From: Lewinellaceae bacterium
Lineage (GTDB): Bacteria; Bacteroidota; Bacteroidia; Chitinophagales; Saprospiraceae
Assembly (NCBI GenBank): GCA_020636075.1
Contig: JACJYO010000006.1
Coordinates: forward strand, 124,001-188,000
Direction of reading: 5' to 3'
DNA length: 64,000 nt
In this document: in pieces, positions 9,030 to 16,816 of the stretch
How the letters are laid out: every line of letters starts with the position of its first letter
Numbering within the stretch: position 1 is the first letter of the stretch
Translations under genes and position numbers: made by a program
Notes under the pieces: generated by a model
The model's input: only the letters and a program-made list of their open reading frames with translations
Told to the model about the DNA's origin: nothing
Databases searched by the model: none

Positions 9030-10066
9030 GATACCCCAATTTCCAGCAAAGACAACCACTGCTCCGAAGCATCCAACTCCGCCAGCACCCCGTACGGAAA
9101 AGTTGCCTGATGCGCCACGTGCCCGAAAGGCAACCCGTACACAACCGGAATGCCCAATCCACCCAAACGGTCCTGGAGCGTTTCCGGCAAGGTCAGGGAA
9201 AACTCCGGGTTTTTTGCCCCGCAATCGGCAAATACACCCAGGGCAATTCCGGCAGCATCCCGCAGGTCAGTTGCCTGCAACAATTGCGTGAGCATGCGGT
9301 CGATCCGATAAGGCTGCTCCCCGACATCTTCGATAAACGCAATTTTCCCGGAAAAAGAAGGCTGAAACGGCGTGCCAGCCAGTGCGGCCAGGAGCGAAAG
9401 GTTGCCCCCGGTCAGCGGGCCCGAGGCGCGACCCGCTTGTATGGTGAACGGACTGAATTCCGGTCCGGGCAATTCCGCGTCGGAGGCAGGTGCGTCGATG
9501 CGGTAGGGCGCCTGCGGTTCAATCAATGCGGCCCGGAAGTGTGCCAGGGTATCTTCCGGAAAATCTGAAGCCGCAACCGGCCCGTGAAAACTCACCAGAC
9601 CGGTTTTTTTGCCGATGGCCAGGTGCAGGGCCGTCACGTCACTGTAGCCGATGAGGGGTTTGGGATGTTGCCGGATAAGTTCGTAGTTGATTTGCGGTAG
9701 CAAACGCGTAATGCCGTATCCGCCGCGTACGCACCACACCGCATCGATTTCCGGGTCGGCAAAAGCCTGGTGCAGATCGGCCAGGCGGGCCGCATCGGTG
9801 CCGGCGAGGTAGCCGTGCCGGGCGCGGAGGGCGGCGCCTTCCTGCACCTGGTAGCCCAGTGCGTTCAGGTTATCCAGTGCTTTTTGGATTTTTTCCTCCG
9901 ACACTGGCGAAGCCGGCGCAATGAGGGCAATTCTGGCGCCTTCCGCCAGGCGTGCGGGCTTAAGAGTAGTCAGTTCCGGCATGGGCGTGGCGCTTGATTT
10001 GGTTTGAGAAAATGCGGTTGCGAGCAGGGCCAGGCCTGTTTTTTGAAAAAAAGAGCGGCGTTGCAT
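9026..10066 (-). CDS. LD-carboxypeptidase, peptidase family S66
   Basis: The protein has 346 residues. Family S66 enzymes (LdcA, MccF) cleave the L,D bond to the terminal D-Ala of murein tetrapeptides or inactivate microcin C. The Ser-Glu-His triad is visible as Ser142 in GYSDVTAL, Glu246 in FIEDVGEQPYRIDRML and His316 in FGHVAHQATFPYG. The N-terminus (RRSFFQKTGLALLATAFS) resembles a twin-arginine signal peptide, so export to the periplasm is likely, unlike cytosolic LdcA of E. coli. It is a single gene, convergent with paaC and divergent from the TonB receptor downstream. Confidence 0.9.
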   Translation of the reverse strand: MQRRSFFQKTGLALLATAFSQTKSSATPMPELTTLKPARLAEGARIALIAPASPVSEEKIQKALDNLNALGYQVQEGAALRARHGYLAGTDAARLADLHQAFADPEIDAVWCVRGGYGITRLLPQINYELIRQHPKPLIGYSDVTALHLAIGKKTGLVSFHGPVAASDFPEDTLAHFRAALIEPQAPYRIDAPASDAELPGPEFSPFTIQAGRASGPLTGGNLSLLAALAGTPFQPSFSGKIAFIEDVGEQPYRIDRMLTQLLQATDLRDAAGIALGVFADCGAKNPEFSLTLPETLQDRLGGLGIPVVYGLPFGHVAHQATFPYGVLAELDASEQWLSLLEIGVS

Positions 10067-10265
10067 GGATAAATTATTTTCAGTTGTCGGTTCGCGCTGT
10101 GCACAAACTTAATTGCCCGGGCGGTACTCCCGGAAAAAATTGATGCCCAACAGGGAAAATTGTCGGCATGACGCAAATTCAAATGCTTTCAATTAAGAAT
10201 GCAGCGGCGGCTTTTATCGTCGAAAAACGCCCGTAGAATCACACCAGCAATGTTTCTCTGTCAAA

Positions 10266-10304
10266 CTTAACACAAAGTTAACCTGGACTTAAAACTGCGT
10301 TCAT
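10266..10304 (+). promoter_or_regulatory. 11-bp-phased direct repeats, Pho-box-like operator
   Basis: Four hexamers sit at exact 11-bp steps: CTTAAC (10266), GTTAAC (10277), CTTAAA (10288) and GTTCAT (10299). Tandem hexamers with an 11-bp period are how OmpR/PhoB-family regulators bind, and TTAAC words resemble the PhoP box of Bacillus. The same array stands before the T9SS gene at 13520. A GACTTTTG at 10315-10322 is a degenerate -7 element, as expected of an activator-dependent promoter. Confidence 0.6.
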
Positions 10305-10353
10305 ACAGCCACAAGACTTTTGCCCCCGAAAATCTGTATCAATTTCTATCTGT

Positions 10354-13146
10354 ATGAAACGCAATTCCTACCATTTCCTCAGCATATTCATGCTGCTCCT
10401 TCCGCTATTTGCCCTGGCACAAAAGGGCACCATTTCCGGTAAAATCATTGACGCAAAAACGGCCGAAGAGCTGATCGGTTGCACTGTCCGCCTGGATGCC
10501 GGCGCAGGCGGTGCGCTCACCGATTACGAAGGCAATTTTACCATTGCCAACGTTGTGCCGGGTACACACCAGATCGCTGTGAGCTACACCGGTTACACCG
10601 AAAAAGTAATTTCAGATGTTATCGTGAAAAATGGCGAGGCAACCACGGTGAATATCGCCATGGAAGATGCCGCAGCCAGCCTCATTTCTGAGGTGGTGAT
10701 CACGGCTACTGCCCGTCGCTCCAGCATGAGCGCCCTGACAATCCTCCAGAAAAACAGCCCGATCATTGCCGACGGGATCAGCGCCGAGGTTATCAAGCGC
10801 ACACCCGACCGCACCACCGGCGATGTGATCCGACGCGTGAGTGGGGCCAGCATCCAGGACAACAAATTTGCCATTATCCGCGGCCTGAACGACCGCTACA
10901 ACATCGCCTTGCTCAATGGCGCGTTGCTTAGCAGCACCGAGCCCGACCGTAAGGCGTTCTCGTTCGATTTGTTCCCGTCGTCGATGCTGGACAACCTGCT
11001 GGTGATGAAAACGGCCAGCGCCGATCTGCCGGGTGAATTTGCCGGTGGCGCTATTATTTTGAACACCAAAGACATTCCGGAGCAAAATTACCTGCAGGTA
11101 AACGCCGGCGCCGGGTACAATACCGTGAGCACATTTAAGGCTTATCAAAGCGCTCAGGGTGGCGGCACCGATTTCCTGGGACTCGACGACGGCGCGCGTG
11201 GGGTGCCTGCCGGTTACCCGAGTTCAACGGAATTCCAGCAGTCGAGCAAAGCCGAAAAACTGGAGTATTCCCGCCAGTTTGCCAACGACTGGGCTATCAT
11301 GGACAAAAGCAGCGCAGCCCCCAACAGCAACCTGCAACTGGCTGCCGGCCTGGTATCGGCTCCGGATCGCAAGGTGCAGTTTGGCAGCACCCTGGCCTTT
11401 TCCTACAGCAACAACAACCGCCTGCAAACCGGCGAACGCAACGACTTCGACACCGAGCGCCAGTTGTTCAACTTCCAGGACAACCAGTTTAAAAACAACG
11501 TATTGTGGGGCAGCCTGGCCAATGTGGCTATGAAAATTAACAACCGCCATAAAATCAATTTGCAGGGCACCTACTCGACCAACACCGACAACATTATCAG
11601 CAGCCGCGAAGGCAGCGATTTTGAGCAGGAACGCTACGTGCGCGCCACGGCAATTGAGTACACCGAAAATCACCTGCTGACGACCCGCCTTTCCGGCGAG
11701 CATTCCTTTGGCCTCAACAATATCAAATTCAACTGGGGTGGCGGCTACAACCGCACCTCCCGCGATGTGCCCTCGTTGCGCCGGATGTTTTATTCCAAAA
11801 ACTTTGACGCCGAAGCAGAAGATCCCTACCGCGCTTATGTTCCCTATGGCTCGGCCGATCCCTTCCGCAGCGGGCGTTTTTACTCCGACCTGTCGGAAAA
11901 TGTGTACAATGGAAACGTCGATCTGACCATTCCGTTCGTGCTTGGCGCCGAGAAGCAATCCGTGAAGGTCGGTGGCCTCTATCAGGGCAAAGACCGCGAT
12001 TTTAATGCCCGTGTCATGGGCTATATCCGTGCGCGGGTTGCCGGATTCGACAATTCGCTGCTGCTCCTGCCGCAAGACCAGATTTTTGCCCCGGAAAATA
12101 TCCGCGACAACGGCTTCATTATGGATGAAATTACCAACCTCAGTGATGCATACATCGCAAATTCCGATTTGAGCGCGGCGTACATCTTGTTCGATAACAC
12201 GGTGTTTGAAAAATTGCGCATCAACTGGGGCTTACGTGTGGAGCATTTCAACCAGCACCTCGAATCGAGCGACTACAGCGGCAACCCGTTGGAAGTGGAC
12301 AACGACCTGACGACCTGGTTGCCCTCGGCAAATCTGACTTACCGCCTCAACGACAAACACCAGTTGCGCCTTTCAGGCTCTAAAACGGTAAGCCGTCCGG
12401 AATTTCGTGAAGTGGCGCCCTTTGCCTTCTACGATTTTTACCTGAACGCGGGTGTTGTCGGTTCGCCGGAACTGACACCGGGTGAGATTTACAACGTCGA
12501 CCTGCGCTATGAGATCTACCCGGGCCAGAACGAGTTGTTTAGCGTCAGCCTTTTTTATAAAAAATTCAACAACCCCATTGAGTTTACCTTCAGCAGCCTG
12601 GGTGCCGGTACCCGGACATTTAATTTTCAAAATATTCCCAGTGCGAACAACTATGGTGTGGAATTGGAACTTCGTAAGCATTTAGGCTTCATAGCCGCAG
12701 GGTTGCAGGATCTGACCTTCTTCACCAATGCTGCGTTCATACGTTCCAAACTGGATTTGTCCAACGTGTCCAGCTTCGACAGTGACCGGGCGCTTCAGGG
12801 CCAGTCGCCCTACCTGGTGAATACGGGGCTGACCTACAACCACGCCAACTGGGGCCTGAGCACCACGCTGGTGTACAACATCATTGGCGACCGTGTTGCC
12901 TATGTTGGTACGACCGGTTATGCCGACGTCTATGAGCGCCACCGCAATTTGCTCGACTTCCAGATCGCCAAACGCCTCGGCGAACGCGGCGAGGTGAAAC
13001 TTACCTGGGGAGATATTTTACGCCCCGACTTCATGTACTACCAGGATAACAACGCCAACCACAAGTTTGACGCCGACGTGGACAATGTCATGCAGCGCCT
13101 CAACTTTGGCAGCACGATTACGCTGGGCTTTGGATACCGGTTTTAA
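10354..13146 (+). CDS. TonB-dependent outer-membrane receptor with carboxypeptidase-like N-domain
   Basis: The protein has 930 residues. A signal peptide (LLLPLFALAQ) is followed by a carboxypeptidase-D-like regulatory domain at about 23-105 (GTISGKIIDAKTAEELIGCT, then LTDYEGNFTIANV). A plug domain follows at about 115-245 (IIRGLNDRYN, LPGEFAGGAI), and then a 22-strand-type barrel ending in FGYRF. Such receptors import substrates too large for porins using TonB energy. No SusD partner is adjacent, so glycan uptake of the SusCD kind is not supported. The promoter region carries an 11-bp-phased repeat shared with the next gene, a secreted T9SS protein. I infer that both are switched on together, possibly by phosphate starvation. 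Confidence 0.9.
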   Translation: MKRNSYHFLSIFMLLLPLFALAQKGTISGKIIDAKTAEELIGCTVRLDAGAGGALTDYEGNFTIANVVPGTHQIAVSYTGYTEKVISDVIVKNGEATTVNIAMEDAAASLISEVVITATARRSSMSALTILQKNSPIIADGISAEVIKRTPDRTTGDVIRRVSGASIQDNKFAIIRGLNDRYNIALLNGALLSSTEPDRKAFSFDLFPSSMLDNLLVMKTASADLPGEFAGGAIILNTKDIPEQNYLQVNAGAGYNTVSTFKAYQSAQGGGTDFLGLDDGARGVPAGYPSSTEFQQSSKAEKLEYSRQFANDWAIMDKSSAAPNSNLQLAAGLVSAPDRKVQFGSTLAFSYSNNNRLQTGERNDFDTERQLFNFQDNQFKNNVLWGSLANVAMKINNRHKINLQGTYSTNTDNIISSREGSDFEQERYVRATAIEYTENHLLTTRLSGEHSFGLNNIKFNWGGGYNRTSRDVPSLRRMFYSKNFDAEAEDPYRAYVPYGSADPFRSGRFYSDLSENVYNGNVDLTIPFVLGAEKQSVKVGGLYQGKDRDFNARVMGYIRARVAGFDNSLLLLPQDQIFAPENIRDNGFIMDEITNLSDAYIANSDLSAAYILFDNTVFEKLRINWGLRVEHFNQHLESSDYSGNPLEVDNDLTTWLPSANLTYRLNDKHQLRLSGSKTVSRPEFREVAPFAFYDFYLNAGVVGSPELTPGEIYNVDLRYEIYPGQNELFSVSLFYKKFNNPIEFTFSSLGAGTRTFNFQNIPSANNYGVELELRKHLGFIAAGLQDLTFFTNAAFIRSKLDLSNVSSFDSDRALQGQSPYLVNTGLTYNHANWGLSTTLVYNIIGDRVAYVGTTGYADVYERHRNLLDFQIAKRLGERGEVKLTWGDILRPDFMYYQDNNANHKFDADVDNVMQRLNFGSTITLGFGYRF

Positions 13147-13277
13147 TTGGAAAAGAAGATATGCAGGGTGTAACGCGCATTTTTGACGTAGTGCAATACG
13201 CTGCTGTGCACATCGTGCATCTTTCGAATTAGGATACAGATTTTAGTAGTTATAAGGTTAGGAATTGACTACTTATT

Positions 13278-13305
13278 CCGGGTGACGCAAGTTGCCCGGT
13301 TTTTT
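13278..13305 (+). terminator. Rho-independent terminator after the TonB receptor gene
   Basis: CCGGG at 13278-13282 pairs with CCCGG at 13295-13299 across a 12-nt loop, followed by six T. It lies 130 nt after the receptor stop and before the second operator array, so the two genes are probably separate transcription units. Confidence 0.6.
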
Positions 13306-13379
13306 ATTTCGTGGTCACAACTTGACTTATTTACACGCCACCGGATACAGTCAGCGACCCATGCTGATCCGCAGCCCGA

Positions 13380-13418
13380 CTTAACATTCGCTTCATACAG
13401 ACTTAATTCAAACTTAAC
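13380..13418 (+). promoter_or_regulatory. 11-bp-phased direct repeats, Pho-box-like operator (second copy)
   Basis: Four hexamers lie exactly 11 bp apart: CTTAAC (13380), CTTCAT (13391), CTTAAT (13402) and CTTAAC (13413). The design is the same as before the TonB receptor gene, and both share the word TTCATACAG. Downstream, ACCTTTGC at 13453-13460 is a possible -7 element. The distance from TTCATACAG to TTTG is 63 nt here and 19 nt before the receptor, a difference of 44, or four repeat periods. Confidence 0.6.
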
Positions 13419-13519
13419 CCGCGGGATTCCATGCCGGGGAGGCATCTGGCGACCTTTGCGCTATGCAAACAGCGCCCCCGAACAGGGGCCAAACCAAGAG
13501 CAAAAAATTTGACCTACCT

Positions 13520-16399
13520 ATGCGAAAAGCACGTTTACTTCTGGCCGCCTTGTGCGTGGCAACATTCCAACTTTCCGCCCAAATCGTAGTTTCGGGTGAC
13601 ATCACGTCCGACCAAACCTGGACGAAAAATCAAACTTACCTCCTCAGCGGTTTTGTTTACGTGACCAACGGGGCAAAACTGACCATCGAAGCAGGCACAA
13701 CGATCAAAGGTGATAAGGCCAGCAAAGGCACGCTGATCGTCACCCGTGGGGCGCAGGTTATTGCCAACGGGACGGCTACCGAACCGATCGTTTTCACGAG
13801 CAACGAATCATCTCCAACGTATGGCGACTGGGGCGGCCTGATCATTTTGGGGTATGCACCAACCAACCAAACGTACAACGGTACGGCCGGCCTTGGATTG
13901 ATTGAGGGCGGTATTGATCCGGTTAAAGGACTGTACGGCGGTGGCGACCAACCCGGCGGTGCAAAAGCAAACGACAACTCCGGTATCTACCGTTTTATGC
14001 GTGTGGAATATGCCGGTATTGCATTTCAACCAAACAACGAAATTAACGGCATCACCTTCGGTGGTGTAGGCAACGGCACCACTGTGGAATGCGTGCAGGT
14101 TTCCTATGCCAACGACGATTCTTTTGAGTGGTTTGGCGGCACGGTAAATTGCAAATACCTGATCGCTTACCGCGGTCTTGACGATGATTTTGACTGTGAT
14201 TTTGGCTATTCCGGAAAGGTTCAATTTGCCCTGGCTGTGCGCGACCCGCAAGTAGCCGACATCAGCGGCTCCAATGGTTTTGAGGTGGATAACAACGGCT
14301 CGGGCTCGGATTTGACGCCGAAAACAGCACCCACTTTTTCCAATGTGACCATTGTCGGCCCATCAGGGTCCAACTTCTCGATCGATTTCAAGCGTGCCAA
14401 TCACCTGCGCCGCAACTGCGAGATCGGGGTGTATAATTCGGTTTTCGTGGGCTCCTATCCTGTTGGACTTTTGATCGACGGCGCCAGCACTGTGGCCAAT
14501 GCGCAAGCAGGCAAACTGGTGGTGAAAAACTCCTTCTACCACGGTATGGCAGCACCCCTGAGCACTACCGAAGCCGGCTTTGACATTGCTGCCTATGCCG
14601 CTGCAAACAAAATCTCGGTTGGTCCCAACTCCGCAACTGCCGGTCTGGTTGACCCCTTTACCATCGCATTGCCTAACCCGCGCCCAAGTGCTTCTTCGCC
14701 GGTGTTGGGTTATGCCGAATTTTCTGATGCACGCCTTCAGGATCCATTCTTCATCCCGGTAAGCTATGCGGGCGCTTTTGGCCCGTCGGGCGACTGGACC
14801 TGCCCCTGGGCAACCTGGGAAAATGCCGGCTGCCTGCCTGCCAACGGGGTAGTTACCATTGCCGGGGATATCACCACCAACACCACCTGGACTGCCGACA
14901 AAACCTACCTCCTGCAAGGGTTTGTTTATGTGACCAATGGCGCAAAACTGACCATCGAACCCGGTACCGTAATTAAAGGCGACAAAGCCAGCAAAGGCTC
15001 GCTGATCGTTACCCGCGGTTGCCAGATCATTGCCGACGGCAAACCGGGCCTTCCGATTGTATTTACCAGCAATGAAGATGATCCGACCTATGGCGACTGG
15101 GGTGGTCTGATCCTCCTGGGCTACGCTCCGACTAACCAAACCTACAACGGCACAGCCGGTCTTGGCCTTATCGAAGGTGGTATCGACCCGGTTAAAGGCC
15201 TGTATGGCGGCGGCGATCAGCCCGGCGGCGCAATTGCAAACGATAACTCCGGTATTCTGCGCTATGTACGCGTTGAATATGCCGGTATTGCCTTCCAACC
15301 CAACAATGAGATCAATGGCATCACGTTTGGTGGTGTTGGTAGCGGCACCACGATTGATTATGTACAGGTATCCTACGCCAACGACGATTCTTTTGAATGG
15401 TTTGGCGGTACCGTTAATTGCAAGCACCTCATCGCCTACCGCGGTCTTGATGACGATTTTGACTGTGATTTCGGCTTTGCCGGAAATATCCAATATGCCC
15501 TGGCTGCACGCGATCCGCAAGTGGCCGACATCTCGGGTTCCAATGGTTTTGAAGTGGATAACAACGGTTCCGGTTCCGACCTCACACCCAAGACTGCGCC
15601 TACCTTCTCCAATGTTACCCTGCTTGGTCCCGGCGCAAATCCCGCAGTTGACTTCAAACGTGCAGCACACCTGCGCCGCAATTGCGAAATTGGAATTTTC
15701 AATTCCCTACTCATGGGAAGCTACCCGGTTGGTTTGTTCATCGACGGCGCCAACACCGTTGCCAACGCACAGGCCGGCAAGCTTGAAGTGAAAAATACCT
15801 GGGTTGCAGGTCCGGCATCCTTGCTGACAACTACAGAGGCCGGCTTCGACGTCGCAGCCTGGTTTGGCACCGCTGGTTGGGGCAATGGTACTGCGGCAAA
15901 TGCTTCGGCAGTTGCGCTTCAGGATCCTTACCATCTGGAATTACCCAATCCACAGCCGACCTATACTTCTCCTGCACTTGGAGCCGCTTCCTTTGCTTCG
16001 GCTCGTATCAACACGCCGTTCTTTGATAAGGTGTCTTATGTCGGCGCTTTTGACGGTTCTAACGACTGGACTTGCGGTTGGAGCCAATTCGTTGAGAAAA
16101 ACGTGGCTTGCCTGACGGAAACGGATGAAGCTGATAAATATGTCAGTGCCATCAAACTGTACCCGACAGTGGCTGTTGATCACAGTACGCTTGAGTTTTC
16201 GCTGGCGCAAAATGCAGACGTAATGATTGAGGTGTATGGCATGAATGGCCAATACTTCGGTCAGCAAATAAACGAATCGGCCACTGCGGGAACACAAACG
16301 TACACGTTGAACACCGCTGACCTCTCGGCCGGCTTCTACTTTGTCCGGATTCAGGCAGGTGCCGCTGTGAAAACGACCAAACTGATTGTCGTTCGGTAG
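13520..16399 (+). CDS. Secreted T9SS protein made of two near-identical halves
   Basis: The protein has 959 residues. Signal peptide (LLLAALCVATFQLSAQ), then two copies of a roughly 423-residue module, each starting GDIT and containing TYLL-GFVYVTNGAKLTIE, DKASKG-LIVTRG, TYGDWGGLI-LGYAPTNQ and YRGLDDDFDCDFG. A T9SS type-A sorting domain closes the protein (about 880-959, ending TTKLIVVR). The module belongs to a Bacteroidota family often mislabelled multidrug transporter; it looks like a parallel beta-helix surface protein and has no membrane segments. I chose the ATG at 13520 because the signal peptide starts there. It follows a TonB receptor gene with the same operator, so the pair may bind and import one nutrient. 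Function beyond that is unknown. Confidence 0.85.
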   Translation: MRKARLLLAALCVATFQLSAQIVVSGDITSDQTWTKNQTYLLSGFVYVTNGAKLTIEAGTTIKGDKASKGTLIVTRGAQVIANGTATEPIVFTSNESSPTYGDWGGLIILGYAPTNQTYNGTAGLGLIEGGIDPVKGLYGGGDQPGGAKANDNSGIYRFMRVEYAGIAFQPNNEINGITFGGVGNGTTVECVQVSYANDDSFEWFGGTVNCKYLIAYRGLDDDFDCDFGYSGKVQFALAVRDPQVADISGSNGFEVDNNGSGSDLTPKTAPTFSNVTIVGPSGSNFSIDFKRANHLRRNCEIGVYNSVFVGSYPVGLLIDGASTVANAQAGKLVVKNSFYHGMAAPLSTTEAGFDIAAYAAANKISVGPNSATAGLVDPFTIALPNPRPSASSPVLGYAEFSDARLQDPFFIPVSYAGAFGPSGDWTCPWATWENAGCLPANGVVTIAGDITTNTTWTADKTYLLQGFVYVTNGAKLTIEPGTVIKGDKASKGSLIVTRGCQIIADGKPGLPIVFTSNEDDPTYGDWGGLILLGYAPTNQTYNGTAGLGLIEGGIDPVKGLYGGGDQPGGAIANDNSGILRYVRVEYAGIAFQPNNEINGITFGGVGSGTTIDYVQVSYANDDSFEWFGGTVNCKHLIAYRGLDDDFDCDFGFAGNIQYALAARDPQVADISGSNGFEVDNNGSGSDLTPKTAPTFSNVTLLGPGANPAVDFKRAAHLRRNCEIGIFNSLLMGSYPVGLFIDGANTVANAQAGKLEVKNTWVAGPASLLTTTEAGFDVAAWFGTAGWGNGTAANASAVALQDPYHLELPNPQPTYTSPALGAASFASARINTPFFDKVSYVGAFDGSNDWTCGWSQFVEKNVACLTETDEADKYVSAIKLYPTVAVDHSTLEFSLAQNADVMIEVYGMNGQYFGQQINESATAGTQTYTLNTADLSAGFYFVRIQAGAAVKTTKLIVVR
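13583..16117 (+). repeat. Intragenic tandem duplication, two units of 1269 bp
   Basis: Unit 1 (13583-14851) and unit 2 (14852 to about 16117) encode closely similar modules at an offset of 1269 nt, or 423 codons. Many blocks are identical in protein but differ at synonymous sites, so the duplication is old enough for silent divergence while the protein stays conserved. Confidence 0.9.
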
Positions 16400-16438
16400 G
16401 GTAAGGAAATAAACCTGAAAGAATACCAATTGAAAACC

Positions 16439-16478
16439 AAAACGGTGGGCTGCTTGGCGCAGTCTGCCGTTTTTTTTA
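16439..16478 (+). terminator. Rho-independent terminator after the duplicated T9SS gene
   Basis: AAAACGG at 16439-16445 pairs with CCGTTTT at 16467-16473, and an inner GGCTGC/GCAGTC stem closes a TTGGC loop. A run of eight T follows. It lies 40 nt after the stop codon. Confidence 0.8.
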
Positions 16479-16631
16479 TTGGATCAATTCAAACGTAAAA
16501 GAGGAAAATCGAACCCCATTTTGTCTTTGATAGGACATGTAGCAAACTTGCTGGAAGCAGGATAAATGGCAGTTCTCTCAAATGGCGTTAATTTTCCCGT
16601 CCGTAGGGGCGACCCTTTCGGCCGCCCTCGT

Positions 16632-16756
16632 AACTTTTCCAATTTCAAATCCCCAATTTGACATTTCAAATTCATGAAACGTCCCAAACCGGAATCATCC
16701 TTTTTGTTTGAAATTGAAAAGAAAAATTTGAGATTGGAAAATTTGTACACCCTCTC
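16632..16756 (+). repeat. AT-rich dispersed inverted-repeat element, copy A
   Basis: One of six copies. It contains CAATTTGACATTTCAAATT on the left and GAAAAGAAAAATTTGAGATT on the right, ending in TTTGTACACCCTCTC. The 416-bp gene-free stretch 16400-16816 holds the terminator above, a GTAGGGGCGACCC...GGCCGCCC palindrome near 16602-16627 and this element; I see no gene in it. Confidence 0.85.
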
Positions 16757-16816
16757 TGGTTGCTTAAGTTGGTGGACCCCTACGAGGTCTCCAAAAAATA
16801 AAACCATAAAATTTCC

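Noticed and set aside
10354..13146. TonB receptor as a SusC of a polysaccharide locus
   Set aside because: No SusD-like lipoprotein or glycan-degrading enzyme gene is adjacent; the next gene is a T9SS surface protein.
14363..15670. 435-codon minus-strand frame inside the duplicated T9SS gene
   Set aside because: It is antisense to a well-supported gene with two conserved modules; its length comes from codon bias and the duplication.
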